The position numbers were made by a program, and so were the translations under genes. From Bacillota bacterium (lineage in GTDB: Bacteria > Bacillota > Clostridia > Lachnospirales > Lachnospiraceae): a stretch of 64,000 nucleotides of DNA. Below, piece by piece: positions 8,275 through 17,721 of the stretch (position 1 is its first letter; each line of letters starts with the position of its first letter). The stretch covers positions 62,001-126,000 of the forward strand of contig JAEYLX010000075.1 in NCBI GenBank assembly GCA_023407575.1, given 5' to 3'. Below the pieces are notes generated by a model that made no database searches, was not told the origin of the DNA, and was given only the letters and a program-made list of their open reading frames with translations.

Positions 8275-10725
8275 CTAACCTCTTAACATCTGTTGTTTTT
8301 CAAAAAAATCATTCCAGGGATTCTTCGTATTCAATCGACGCAAGGCTTCGGTCATATCAATACCATCTGGAGCTACTGTATCCAATTCCTCCCAGGTTAT
8401 GGGCATGGATATTTTCGCCCCCTTTCTGGCTCTAATGGAATAGGGAGCAATACTTGTGGCACCTCTGCCGTTTCGAATCCAGTCAATAAAGATCTTACCG
8501 GCACGCTTTGTTTTTCTGACATTACTGGTGTAGCGGTCAGGCCATTTTCTTTCCATTACTTCAGCAACATTTTTGGCAAAATCGTGCACCACTTCCCAAG
8601 AGGCGGAAGGTTTTAAAGGAACCACCACATGATAACCTTTACCTCCACTGGTCTTAAGATAGGATTCCAGTGACAGTTCCGATAGAATTTGTTTTACATC
8701 AAGTACCCCTTGGCGTACTTTACTTATGTCCATTCCCTCGTCTGGATCCAGGTCAAACACTATCATATCAGGCTTTTCCAACTCCTCTACACGGCTTCCC
8801 CAGACATGAAATTCCAGGGTTCCCATCTGTGCTTCGGCGATTAACCCAGCTATATTTTCAATATAGAAGTAGTCCTCCGTGTCCTGTCCGTCACCAGATA
8901 CCGGCATGATAACAACACCTTTACTGTTTGCTTCCGGATGCTTTTTAAAGAAACAGGTACCTGCCACCCCTTTGGGGCAGCGAACTGCACTTATAATTCT
9001 ATAATTCATATATGGTAACATACGCTCTGCAATTCTTTCATAGTAGCGAATTACCTCTTCTTTTGTAATGTTTTCCTCTTCAAAAATAATCTTATCTGGA
9101 TTGGTGATTTTTATTCCTTGAATCATAACACCTGACTGGTTCATCTGTTCTTGTGTGCTTTGATTTATCTGATCTGTTTGCTCTTGTGTCTCTGGTTCAT
9201 GATACATCATTTCCAACTTCACCTCCTTAGGGTTTTTATCATCACGCAACCCTTTATAGCTTGCCTGTCTTAACAAATTTTCGCTTGTCCATTCAGCAAA
9301 TTGTATTTCAGCAACCAGCTGTGGTTCCAGCCATATAACCTGTTCCTTAACTCTTGACTCTGGTGCTATCAGAAAGGGGGCCTCTGTCCTTTTTAAATCC
9401 TTAAATTTTTCTTCTAGCTCCTTCTGACTATGTTCACTTAGGCCAGTTCCAGCACGTCCAACATATACTAATTCCTCTCCCATATAGACTCCGAGGATTA
9501 AGGAGCTCACACCTGTTACCTTTTTATCAGAAAGTGTATATCCACAGATAACAAATTCCTGCCTTTTCTCACACTTTAATTTAATCCAATCTCCATTTCT
9601 AGTACCACTATAGATGGAATCTGCTCTTTTTCCAACAATACCTTCCATACCAGACTCACAGGCAACAGCTAGACTTTCTTTGCCACTCCCCTTGATATGG
9701 CGACTATAATAGAGGTTCTTTGGAGCATTATTCATCAGTTCCTCCAAGGTGTCTTTCCGATCCCTAAGGCGCTGTTCCCGCAGGTCTGCACCGTCCAAAG
9801 CCAGTAGATCAAAAATGATATAGGTAAGCTTCTTACCTAGTGGATTCTTAATATAATTTTGCAGGGCTTGAAAGTCCGTTTTGCCGGTTTTATCAGTGAC
9901 TGTCATTTCACCATCCAGCACCATTGACCTTCCTGTTGCAAGCTTCACAAGTGAATCAACAACATCCGAAAACCGACCTGTATAATCATTCCCATTTCTG
10001 GTCATTAAACGTATATGATTTCCCTCTATAAATGCAATAATCCTGTAGCCATCATATTTTAATTCGTAGAGCCAGTCATCTTCTGCTGGAATTGACCGAA
10101 CTAGTTTTGCAAGCTGTACCTCCACACGTGAAAAAGGGTTTTTCGTAGTTTTATCTTGTTCCCCTTTTTCAATTTCTTCTATCGTGCGTCCCGTTCTGAT
10201 ACTGGTTATAAATTCAGAAATTCCGGGAGAGGACTGAACAAACTCATCTCGTTCTTTTAATAATAACCAGTTATCCTTTGTATCACCTGCTTTTGGTTTT
10301 AGACGGACTAATGCCCATTTTCCTCTAAGTCTGCGACCCTTGATTACAAATTTCAGTGCCCCATCCTTTAACCCCGTCGATACATCCACATAAGGTTCCC
10401 AGTAGCCTTCATCCCAAAGCATTACTGTCCCTCCGCCATATTCTCCCTGTGGAATTGTTCCCTCAAAATTCCTGTATTCCAATGGATGATCTTCCACATG
10501 AACGGCAAGTCTCTTATCATGGGTATCATAGGAGGGACCCTTGGGTACTGCCCAGCTTAGTAAAACCCCGTCCCACTCCAATCGGAAGTCGTAATGATCT
10601 CTGCGGGCCAGGTGATGCTGGATGACAAACCTTAGACCTACCATACCAGCTTCAGTTTCTCCCGCAGGTTCCAGGGTTTTTTCAAAATTTCTCTTTTGGT
10701 TGTATTGCTCCAGCTTTTCTGTCAT
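8275..10725 (-). CDS. ligD: multifunctional NHEJ DNA ligase LigD (phosphoesterase-ligase-polymerase)
   Basis: ATP-dependent ligase D for non-homologous end joining, 816 aa. Domain order is phosphoesterase, ligase, polymerase. The 3'-phosphoesterase domain (about 30-160) shows HHLARRDHYDFRLEWDG. The ligase (about 205-505) has the adenylated lysine K223 in ELKYDGYR, DGEMTV and KRADSIYSGTRNGDWIKLK. A Gln-rich linker (about 510-532) leads to the primase/polymerase domain (about 535-800), with the metal-binding pair in FDLDPDEG (D658, D660) and TSGGKGYHVVVPL. It begins 3 bp after the Ku stop, so Ku and LigD are made together, as their joint action requires. This is the Pseudomonas order; Bacillus LigD lacks the phosphoesterase. 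Confidence 0.96.
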   Translation of the reverse strand: MTEKLEQYNQKRNFEKTLEPAGETEAGMVGLRFVIQHHLARRDHYDFRLEWDGVLLSWAVPKGPSYDTHDKRLAVHVEDHPLEYRNFEGTIPQGEYGGGTVMLWDEGYWEPYVDVSTGLKDGALKFVIKGRRLRGKWALVRLKPKAGDTKDNWLLLKERDEFVQSSPGISEFITSIRTGRTIEEIEKGEQDKTTKNPFSRVEVQLAKLVRSIPAEDDWLYELKYDGYRIIAFIEGNHIRLMTRNGNDYTGRFSDVVDSLVKLATGRSMVLDGEMTVTDKTGKTDFQALQNYIKNPLGKKLTYIIFDLLALDGADLREQRLRDRKDTLEELMNNAPKNLYYSRHIKGSGKESLAVACESGMEGIVGKRADSIYSGTRNGDWIKLKCEKRQEFVICGYTLSDKKVTGVSSLILGVYMGEELVYVGRAGTGLSEHSQKELEEKFKDLKRTEAPFLIAPESRVKEQVIWLEPQLVAEIQFAEWTSENLLRQASYKGLRDDKNPKEVKLEMMYHEPETQEQTDQINQSTQEQMNQSGVMIQGIKITNPDKIIFEEENITKEEVIRYYERIAERMLPYMNYRIISAVRCPKGVAGTCFFKKHPEANSKGVVIMPVSGDGQDTEDYFYIENIAGLIAEAQMGTLEFHVWGSRVEELEKPDMIVFDLDPDEGMDISKVRQGVLDVKQILSELSLESYLKTSGGKGYHVVVPLKPSASWEVVHDFAKNVAEVMERKWPDRYTSNVRKTKRAGKIFIDWIRNGRGATSIAPYSIRARKGAKISMPITWEELDTVAPDGIDMTEALRRLNTKNPWNDFFEKQQMLRG

Positions 10726-10728
10726 AGA

Positions 10729-11502
10729 TTATGCCGTTTCCTTATCGTTTTTCGCCTTTTCTACGCTAGCACGTAAAGCTTCCATAAGGTCAATAACTTT
10801 ACCTTCATTCTCATTCTCCGGAGCAACTACTTCCTTGCCAGATATCTTAGTCTCAATTAAAGCTTTCAGCTTAATTTGATATTCATCTTTATATTTCTCA
10901 GGGTCAAAGGGCGTATCCATGGAATTAATGAGCATCTTCGCCATGCTAAGTTCCTGTTCTACAACTTCTGGTTTTGCATATGGTTTTTGCAACTCCTTGA
11001 TATCATCAGCATAGAACATGGTGGAAATTAAAATTCCCTCTTCTCGTGGAATAATTGCCATTAATGTATCCTTTGTCCCCATAACAGCTTTGCCTATAGC
11101 AATCTTCTGTTCTGCCATCAGTGCTGACCGAAGAAGTTCAAATGCTTTTTCCCCACCTACTTCTGGTGCAGCTTGGTAGGTTTTATCATAATATACTGGA
11201 GAAATTTGATTTAACTGTGCAAAATGAAGAATTTGAATGGATTTCTCTTTTTCTGTTTTAATTTTTTCAATTTCACTGTCTGTAACGACAACATACTTTT
11301 CATCATCATATTCAAAGCCTTTTACTATATCATCTGTCTTAATCTCTTTCCCACAATGCGCACAGGTTTTTTTATACTTGACGCGGCTATTATCTTCTTT
11401 ATGCAGCTGATTAAAATGAATATCATTATCTTGTGTGGCAGTATACATTGCAATTGGAATTGCAACCATACCAAAGGTTATTACTGACTTACGTGCTACC
11501 AT
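10729..11502 (-). CDS. ku: Ku protein, DNA end binding for NHEJ
   Basis: Homodimeric DNA-end-binding protein that recruits LigD, 257 aa when started at ATG 11502, which has GGAGGTG 8 nt upstream; a GTG at 11511 overlaps that ribosome site and is unlikely. The conserved Ku core is clear: ARKSVITFGMVAIPIAMYTA at the start, INFNQLHKED-type sequence (here HFNQLHKEDNSRVKYKKTCA), YDDEKYVVVTDSEIEKI, and KTYQAAPEVGGEKAFELLRSA. The C-terminus is short and lysine/glutamate-rich, as usual for bacterial Ku. It is first in the ku-ligD operon; a possible promoter TTTACA-16-TACTAA lies about 55-90 bp upstream. Confidence 0.95.
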   Translation of the reverse strand: MVARKSVITFGMVAIPIAMYTATQDNDIHFNQLHKEDNSRVKYKKTCAHCGKEIKTDDIVKGFEYDDEKYVVVTDSEIEKIKTEKEKSIQILHFAQLNQISPVYYDKTYQAAPEVGGEKAFELLRSALMAEQKIAIGKAVMGTKDTLMAIIPREEGILISTMFYADDIKELQKPYAKPEVVEQELSMAKMLINSMDTPFDPEKYKDEYQIKLKALIETKISGKEVVAPENENEGKVIDLMEALRASVEKAKNDKETA

Positions 11503-11701
11503 TTGAAACACCTCCAGGAATTATTTATTAAATTCATTGTTTCCAAGTTTAAAAATTAGTATGCGGTTTTCCAAATATGTAAAACTGCTTGATTTTATAC
11601 TAACCCTAAGAAGTTGGTTTTATCTTTGTGTATACTTCACTTTATCCTCATTTAAGTTGACCGAAATGAAAGGTCGGTCGTTTTGTCATTTTCATAAATA
11701 A

Positions 11702-11746
11702 AAACGAGCGAACGCCAAATCCATAAGATTCAATGTTCGCTCGTTT
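11702..11746 (-). terminator. terminator of the flotillin-like gene
   Basis: Perfect 12-bp arms AAACGAGCGAAC and GTTCGCTCGTTT, followed on the minus strand by TTTTATTT. It lies 27 bp after the flotillin-like stop. The rest of 11512-11701 holds the Ku promoter region and a small GACCGA/TCGGTC hairpin. Confidence 0.88.
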
Positions 11747-11772
11747 CTATTATTAAATTATACAAATTCTAT

Positions 11773-13797
11773 TTATTTTGTACCTTCCAGTGTGTCTGTT
11801 TCAACATCTAATGCTGGTGCAACTAATTCCAAAGTCACATCAGAGGCTTCGCTCACTTTTACACCAAGTTTCTCTAAAGTAATGAATTTTAGTAAAGTAT
11901 CCAGAATTGTACTGCTACTTCCTTCATTCTCCTTATCACTTCCACCCATGTTGACAACAGTCTTTGGAACAATATCTACCTTAGCACTCTTAATTGCATC
12001 TGATAACTTATCTGTTACTTCCTGTATGATACGGAATTCCGCACCACCATAAGCCTTAACCTGAGCATCAATCGCACGTGCCTTAGCCAAACCAATATTA
12101 GATTCCTTAGAAGCTTCTGCTTCACCTTCCAGTGTAATTCTTGAGGCATTAGCCTTTGCAAGGGCAACAATCTGATTTGCCTCCTGCTCTGCTTTACTTG
12201 CAAGTGCAGCACCACTATTACGCTCGATATCAATTTGTATCTTAGATTTCGTAAGAAAGCTCTGCTGTTCTGCAATTGCTTGTGCTTCACGCAAGGATTT
12301 TTCACTTTCTGCTGCTGATTGTTGTTTTTGATAAGTTACTTTCTTTTCTTCCGCTATTTGCCTTTCACGTAACTGTGTAAGAATATTTTCGATTTGAACG
12401 TCTGCTACTGGTGATTTTGGGGTACCAATAAGTACTTCCTCTAGCTGAAGATTATATTTAGCAAATTTATCTTTCATTTCACTAAGTGCTTTCTCACGAA
12501 TTTCGCTACGTTCCTGAATTAATTCAATCAAGGTTTTTGTCTGGGCAATATCTTTAAAGTATGCGCTTACCAATGGATCCAGGGATTGATTGACCAGCAT
12601 ATTGATATCACCAAAGCGCTGGATAACCCAAGGTGCCTGCTTATAGTCGATATGCATAACAACCGATAACGGTAAGGAAGGCTCAAAAGCATCCTTTGTA
12701 ATAATATCTACTTCAGTTAGATTCTCATCGTATTTATGGGAACCAATCTCTTCCTTGTTCCACTTTAAGATAATGTTAATGGTTGGCACTAATACTACTT
12801 TTCCTGCGTCTGTATTAAATGCATATTTACCTGGCATCAAAGGTTTCTCTAATACACCCTTGCAGCCTTGCGCAACCAATTCTCCATGTTTATAATCAGA
12901 ACCGGTAGTATCTACGCCTTCTTTACCATAGAAGGATACAACAACACCTACAAAACCAATAGGCACAACTGTCTTTGGCCTGAACTCTACAGTTGCAAAT
13001 AAACGATTAATATAATAGGTACCATCCGTCAGAACCTGTATTTGCTTACCACGTCTTCCGTTTAATTGCAGAAACATCTCCGGATCTTGAAAGCTTGCAT
13101 GTTCTTCACCTACATAAGGTGCAATTATTTCGCCATCCTGCAAAGAAAGTCCATCATGAACAGTGACTATGCCCATGATATCACTTGCTTCTCCTCCGTT
13201 CCCCATAATGATAACAGGACTGAAGGCATTTCGCTCAAGTAAAGTCTTTTGCATGCTCACTAGCTCAACTTTTTCACCCTTAGAACTATTAAAGATTGCT
13301 TTAATTTCTCCTGGTGTAATTACGATAAATTGTGCTAGATTAATAGCGTATGTACCTTCTCTAAGTATTCCTCTCTGTGGACCACGTTGACCCCCGTTTT
13401 TTAAAAACCCGGTAACATCCTGAAAATTATTAGCCTCCGGGATAACTTTACCTAAGGTCTGAACCGGTGCCAGAGGTTTACCGTCTCGTGCGAAGATATA
13501 TGCAATCTGTCCCTGAGGAATAGTAATTAAAGGATACTTGTGGATTTTAAACATTAACGCCGACTTAAAATGAATACCACCACGAAGGAGGTTGGGTGAA
13601 TATCCAGCTTCTCCGTTTAAAGCTACGATGGAATCTTTTAGTGATCCCCTAAAACTCCACCACTTTTCAACTACTGCTACCTGATCTGAGGAGATTACTC
13701 TTAATCCGAAAATAACAAAGATTAAAAGATATAAAACAATAATTACTCCAACAGCAATCAATAACCCAATTACATATGAATCCATTGTTTTCGCCAC
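11773..13797 (-). CDS. large flotillin-like SPFH/band 7 membrane protein
   Basis: Membrane-anchored scaffold protein of the flotillin/YqiK type, 674 aa. One transmembrane segment lies at residues 9-32. An unusually long region of about 350 residues follows, in which YSPNLLRGGIHFKSA and similar stretches recur. The SPFH-like part lies near 330-440. A long Ala/Glu-rich coiled coil (about 440-600) then includes EAQAIAEQQSF and EQEANQIVALAKANASRI, the hallmark of flotillins. The C-terminus contains KSAKVDIVPKTVVNMGG, also flotillin-like. Typical flotillins are 450-550 aa, so the N-terminal part is enlarged. GTG 13797 and ATG 13785 are both possible starts with weak ribosome sites. It likely organises membrane microdomains; it stands alone without an NfeD partner. 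Confidence 0.85.
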   Translation of the reverse strand: MAKTMDSYVIGLLIAVGVIIVLYLLIFVIFGLRVISSDQVAVVEKWWSFRGSLKDSIVALNGEAGYSPNLLRGGIHFKSALMFKIHKYPLITIPQGQIAYIFARDGKPLAPVQTLGKVIPEANNFQDVTGFLKNGGQRGPQRGILREGTYAINLAQFIVITPGEIKAIFNSSKGEKVELVSMQKTLLERNAFSPVIIMGNGGEASDIMGIVTVHDGLSLQDGEIIAPYVGEEHASFQDPEMFLQLNGRRGKQIQVLTDGTYYINRLFATVEFRPKTVVPIGFVGVVVSFYGKEGVDTTGSDYKHGELVAQGCKGVLEKPLMPGKYAFNTDAGKVVLVPTINIILKWNKEEIGSHKYDENLTEVDIITKDAFEPSLPLSVVMHIDYKQAPWVIQRFGDINMLVNQSLDPLVSAYFKDIAQTKTLIELIQERSEIREKALSEMKDKFAKYNLQLEEVLIGTPKSPVADVQIENILTQLRERQIAEEKKVTYQKQQSAAESEKSLREAQAIAEQQSFLTKSKIQIDIERNSGAALASKAEQEANQIVALAKANASRITLEGEAEASKESNIGLAKARAIDAQVKAYGGAEFRIIQEVTDKLSDAIKSAKVDIVPKTVVNMGGSDKENEGSSSTILDTLLKFITLEKLGVKVSEASDVTLELVAPALDVETDTLEGTK

Positions 13798-13976
13798 TTC
13801 ACTTTCTATAATTTTTGTTATAAATGTAAGATAAACTTATGGAACTTAGAACCATTTACTTTATAACTTATTATAGCTCCTTCTCTGTCAAGGGAGTGTA
13901 AAGAAACGACCGGCAGTATAAATATTGTGTAAAGAATCCTACTTTATGTGATTTTATTTACGGTCACTAAAGAATT

Positions 13977-14645
13977 TTACTTTTTTTTTAATTTTAATAA
14001 ACATATTAGTGATATTATAGAAGAAACTACCATATAAACTACCACCATATAGAAGTAAGGCATGATGCCATTATAGGAACCTACAATGTACCTGAAATAG
14101 CGGCCAACGATAAATATGATTGGTAATAGATCTACAAACCATATGCTACTCCCATAAAACCAACATCTATTTCTTTTTTTATCTTTATTGTCTAATTTTG
14201 TATTGTAAACTTCGAATAATACAATTCCTATAATTTGAATTATAATGCCAGGTGCAATTAATTGAAAGGGCAAATATTCCAATTTGGCACCATCTGTTGA
14301 CCCTCTTGCCCAGCCGACAATAAGTCCAATGACGGTTAACATTAACGATATAATTAATACAGTATTTTTCATTGCTCCATTATTCATTACGCTATTGTTA
14401 CTTGTGCCATTCTCTTTGTTAACGCTAATACTTTCCTCTTCATTTGAATTATGTTCTTTTATCAGGTAGTCGGTTGTAACCTGAAAATATTCACTAATTA
14501 AAGCCACTTTATTAATATCTGGCATAGATTCACCAAGTTCCCATTTTGATATTGCCTGTCTGGAAACATCTAATTGATTCGCTAATTGTTCTTGAGATAA
14601 ACCTTTTTCTTTTCTAAGTTTTTGAATTTTTTCACCTATAGTCAT
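13977..14645 (-). CDS. XRE-type HTH regulator with membrane C-terminus
   Basis: A 222-aa protein with an N-terminal Cro/C1-type helix-turn-helix at residues 1-63 (IGEKIQKLRKEKGLSQEQLA, then VSRQAISKWELGESMPDINK) followed by a Glu/Asn-rich linker and four hydrophobic segments from about residue 90 to 220. Such HTH-plus-membrane proteins are common in Firmicutes and are thought to sense a membrane signal or a small molecule while bound near it. The gene stands alone, with a poly-A stretch at its 3' end. The target and the signal cannot be told from the sequence. ATG 14645 is preceded by AGGAGGCAC. Confidence 0.8.
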   Translation of the reverse strand: MTIGEKIQKLRKEKGLSQEQLANQLDVSRQAISKWELGESMPDINKVALISEYFQVTTDYLIKEHNSNEEESISVNKENGTSNNSVMNNGAMKNTVLIISLMLTVIGLIVGWARGSTDGAKLEYLPFQLIAPGIIIQIIGIVLFEVYNTKLDNKDKKRNRCWFYGSSIWFVDLLPIIFIVGRYFRYIVGSYNGIMPYFYMVVVYMVVSSIISLICLLKLKKK

Positions 14646-14819
14646 ATGAGTGCCTCCTAAAATTTATGTTTTTATTCTACAAATAATGTCAGTTGCACTC
14701 CACCAGACTATCCTTGAACTTTCGCAACCTTTGGTTGCATACATACTTATATCTTAATAATTCCAATTAATTTTCAATAATTTTTAATAATTTTAATTAA
14801 TCCAAATCTTTAAATCTGC

Positions 14820-15734
14820 TTATCTTGCAAAAGCACGAAATGGATTTTCCTGTGTCAGCATACGGATGGTATCCTGATCGACACCTGCCTCTGACAGTTT
14901 AGGCAGAAATTCGTTCACTAAATAGGTGTACGCTTTTGGTTCTCCACCCATTGGTTGTGCAGGGTCAAACCATCCCCTGTCCTGGCTAAGCAGCAATCTC
15001 GAGCCAAAACCAGCATTCAGCATTCTTAAAATCAACTCTATATATGGCTCATCCGGCCCACTTCCAATCCAGTCGTATTCAATCCAGACACCTCTTTTAA
15101 CCATCTCCAGATGAAGATTAAAATCTGGTTCTGCTTGTGTGTGTATCCAGATAAAGCGGTCAGCTCTATATCCTGCTTTTTCAATGATAGCAAGCTGATC
15201 TTTGACTACTTTGCCTTTGATAGTATGACTTCCTATAATAGCATCCACTTTCTTTGCACTTTTGGAAGCTGCTCGTAGCACTTTTGCTTCATTCTCTGTA
15301 ATCCCATCATCTCCAGCACTTACTTTGACAAATCCAGCTTGAACTTTTGTATCCTCCATTCCATCAGTAAGCTCTTCTAACATCCATTCTTCCAGGTTTT
15401 TTTCATCTGCTTCTTTCACCCAGGTTGGTAGCCAGGGTTCACGGTATACTCCAGTAGGTATTATTAACGGATATTCGCCTGCCATAGAAACAGCCTTTAA
15501 GATATCAGCTCTTCTCCCGACTCCCACTGGTCCACAATCCACAATTACTCCAATACCTGAATTTCTAGCCGCTCTAAGATATGGACCCATAAGTTTGACA
15601 ACCTCCGTAGTCTCTGCTTGAGCATAGCCTTCCTGATCCGAGGTTCTTAAATCTACAAATACATGTTCATGTGGCAGTATAATACCTGCTTGTTCCATGG
15701 TCAGATTACCCAATGTTGTAACTAGTTTTTTCAT
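14820..15734 (-). CDS. phosphotriesterase-family metal-dependent hydrolase
   Basis: TIM-barrel amidohydrolase-superfamily enzyme, 304 aa, near the usual 310-330. Binuclear-metal ligands of the phosphotriesterase family are visible: H22 and H24 in LPHEHVFVD, the bridging carboxylated lysine K137 in GFVKVSAG, H170 in IGSHTIKG, H198 in FIWIHTQAEPD, and D252 in LLSQDRGWFDP. Most close relatives hydrolyse lactones or unknown esters rather than true phosphotriesters, so the substrate is open. The gene is alone between two other short minus-strand genes with no transporter nearby. Start ATG 15734 has GGAGAAAG upstream. Confidence 0.85.
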   Translation of the reverse strand: MKKLVTTLGNLTMEQAGIILPHEHVFVDLRTSDQEGYAQAETTEVVKLMGPYLRAARNSGIGVIVDCGPVGVGRRADILKAVSMAGEYPLIIPTGVYREPWLPTWVKEADEKNLEEWMLEELTDGMEDTKVQAGFVKVSAGDDGITENEAKVLRAASKSAKKVDAIIGSHTIKGKVVKDQLAIIEKAGYRADRFIWIHTQAEPDFNLHLEMVKRGVWIEYDWIGSGPDEPYIELILRMLNAGFGSRLLLSQDRGWFDPAQPMGGEPKAYTYLVNEFLPKLSEAGVDQDTIRMLTQENPFRAFAR

Positions 15735-15794
15735 ATTTCACTTTCTCCAAATATGCTTTAAATTCTTTTAAACTATAAACTGTATATAATGTAT

Positions 15795-16283
15795 TTATTT
15801 AAATAAATTATCACGCCTAACCTCTTTTATAAAAGTAAACCCCATATACTTATACTTTATCTTAATAACCTTTACTTCTTCTCCGTGATTAAACCCTATT
15901 CCATAGTCAATTGGAGTTGTATTTGTTTTTAATGCTTCTCTAACTTCTTCCTGTTTCAATTTAGGATGAATTGGTGCTGCATCTATATTTATAGACTTCG
16001 TTAATGGATTGTCTTCAATTCCTGCAGATACCAATTGTCCTGAAAAGCTAATCACTAATTGCAATTCCGAGGGTTTTTTATTGTTAATTAATACATCCTT
16101 CAAATGTATATCAAACCATCCATTATTAACTAACTCAATATAAATTTTCTTATCCTTTGTATTGGCGTATTCGGTATAGCCACCAATTCTTAATGGCTTA
16201 CTATTTAGAAATAAAATCAAAGTTAACCCTAATCCCAATATGATTATTAATACTACTGCTATAATAATTTTCTTCTTTAACAT
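15795..16283 (-). CDS. hypothetical protein with N-terminal membrane anchor
   Basis: A 162-aa protein I do not recognise. Residues 5-27 (IIIAVVLIIILGLGLTLILF) form one hydrophobic segment without a lipobox, so it is probably a membrane-anchored protein with its C-terminal part outside. The rest is beta-rich with alternating hydrophobic residues and a motif IYIELVNNGWFDIHLKDVLI that resembles an immunoglobulin-like or FixH-like extracellular fold. A promoter TTGGAA-18-TATAAT lies upstream (minus strand, 16368-16397), and AAAAGGGGATATT precedes the ATG. It has no obvious partner. Confidence 0.6.
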   Translation of the reverse strand: MLKKKIIIAVVLIIILGLGLTLILFLNSKPLRIGGYTEYANTKDKKIYIELVNNGWFDIHLKDVLINNKKPSELQLVISFSGQLVSAGIEDNPLTKSINIDAAPIHPKLKQEEVREALKTNTTPIDYGIGFNHGEEVKVIKIKYKYMGFTFIKEVRRDNLFK

Positions 16284-16599
16284 AATATCCCCTTTTATTC
16301 TAGATTAAGTTCAATTGTACTAACGGTTCCAGAATACACTTCTTCCTTATTTTTACCTTCAAACCTTATTATAAATTAATAGTGTAGAAATTTCCAATAA
16401 TTTTTAGTAGCATAAGCTTTTAAAAATATGGAGCAGTTTTAAAAAAAAAGGGACAATAAACAATGAATACTATTCCTAATATTTTGTGTGAGAATTTATG
16501 AGATTTCCTAAAAGCTACCGCATACCCTGAAGATGAATCATTGGTATCAACCGTAGATAACTAGATAAAAAGCAATTTGTAGCAGGAAAAGCATAAAAA
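16284..16599. other. intergenic region with promoter and a broken short reading frame
   Basis: Holds the minus-strand promoter of the preceding hypothetical gene (-10 at 16368-16373, -35 at 16392-16397). On the plus strand an ATG at 16463 opens a frame that reads about 12 codons, hits TGA, and continues 20 more codons to TAG; it may be a gene remnant but matches nothing I know. Nothing else is seen. Confidence 0.3.
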
Positions 16600-16623
16600 A
16601 TGCAATCAACTATGTGATCGCAT
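16600..16623 (-). terminator. terminator of the DinB-like gene
   Basis: On the minus strand ATGCGATCA and TGATTGCAT pair (one G-T) around a 6-nt loop and are followed by TTTTTTATGC. It lies about 80 bp after the DinB-like stop. Confidence 0.75.
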
Positions 16624-16700
16624 CTTTCTTCTATTATTTAATTATTTTACCTGCTTACAGAACGGGAGACTGTTCGATGAACACAAGCGTTCTCTATTTC

Positions 16701-17219
16701 CTAAAAGTATTTTGAATACTCACCCACAGGAATTTCTGACTGTAAACCCAAAATGCGAGGCCACATTCCTTCTCCCGCAATCACGTAGCCCATTATCATA
16801 CCTATATGCATATCAAGGTGCCTATGTTGTGCAAGAATGAGGTTAAATCTTGTATAAGGACATTGGGGCGGTGTTTCAAGGAGTTCTTCATCGCAAAGCT
16901 CATTCAGATAAGAAATAATTTTTTCTCTGATTTGATTATAGTACTCTTTCATTAGTTCTCTTGATAAAAACCCATTCGTTTTCACATCAAGATTGTTCAA
17001 ATCTTCTGTGTGAAATGACGGTTCATTATAAACCAAGGGATTAATATACCACATATCTAGAGAATGCAGCGTGTGATAAACATGTTTCCACAGCGGCATT
17101 TCGCAATATTCCTTTTCCCAGTAGTCATCTGGAATGCTGTCTATTACGTTATTCAGACTCCAAAGTGTTCTTAGCGTTTGATCTTTAATTGCTTCGATAT
17201 AATTAATAGGAAATGCCAT
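16701..17219 (-). CDS. DinB-superfamily protein
   Basis: Four-helix-bundle DinB/YfiT-type protein of 172 aa when started at ATG 17219, which has GGAGGAAT 4 nt upstream; a longer frame to TTG 17237 overlaps that site. A conserved His in HVYHTLHSLDMW (about residue 50) and the pair in QHRHLDMHIGMIMGY (about residue 135) match the three-His metal site of this superfamily. Members act as thiol-dependent transferases or metalloproteins, often damage-induced, but the reaction here is unknown. It is monocistronic with its own terminator at 16600-16623. Confidence 0.75.
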   Translation of the reverse strand: MAFPINYIEAIKDQTLRTLWSLNNVIDSIPDDYWEKEYCEMPLWKHVYHTLHSLDMWYINPLVYNEPSFHTEDLNNLDVKTNGFLSRELMKEYYNQIREKIISYLNELCDEELLETPPQCPYTRFNLILAQHRHLDMHIGMIMGYVIAGEGMWPRILGLQSEIPVGEYSKYF

Positions 17220-17306
17220 TGTTATTCCTCCTGCCAACCTGATATCAATCTATTAATCTACATGAAGTATAGCAAAAAAACAGGAACATTTCCAGCAATT
17301 TCATTC

Positions 17307-17681
17307 TTATAACACACTGGTTACGACAATTTTAATTTTTCCATCTGGCACTTCCCATTCTACAATACTACCTACTTTGTAACCCAGTATTGCAGTACCC
17401 ATTGGAGATAAAACCGATATTTTATTTTTAAGTACATTTGCTTGCTGCGGGTACACCAAAGTTATCTCTTCCAGAGAACCATCCACTAATAAACCTACTG
17501 TTGAATTCATTCTTACGATATCTTTGGATAATTCATCCACATTTTTTACTTCTGCTCTATTAAGTTCTGCCTCCAGCTTCTTTATGTAAATGTTTGAGCT
17601 TCGTTCATTATGCCTACTGTCCTCAATCAATTTACTTAATTCCTCTTTATCTGTATTTGTGATATAAATTGGCTCTGTCAA
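17307..17681 (-). CDS. GreA/GreB-domain protein of the Rnk type
   Basis: A 124-aa protein with a short N-terminal coiled coil (about 10-50) and a C-terminal FKBP-like Gre domain containing VYPQQANVLKNKISVLSPMG and LGYKVGSIVEWEVPDGKIKI. This combination is that of Rnk, which binds RNA polymerase but has a coiled coil too short to act as a cleavage factor like GreA. The start is TTG 17681, supported by a full AAGGAGG 7 nt before it; no ATG fits. It lies between DinB-like and MerR-type genes and could be transcribed with the latter (gap 40 bp). Confidence 0.8.
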   Translation of the reverse strand: MTEPIYITNTDKEELSKLIEDSRHNERSSNIYIKKLEAELNRAEVKNVDELSKDIVRMNSTVGLLVDGSLEEITLVYPQQANVLKNKISVLSPMGTAILGYKVGSIVEWEVPDGKIKIVVTSVL

Positions 17682-17721
17682 CTCTCTCCCTCCTTCCCCT
17701 CTGTATCTTCATAACAATATA

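Noticed and set aside
16463..16570. Short plus-strand frame starting MNTIPNILCENL with in-frame stops
   Set aside because: Two stop codons within about 35 codons and no recognisable family; kept only as a remark on the intergenic region.
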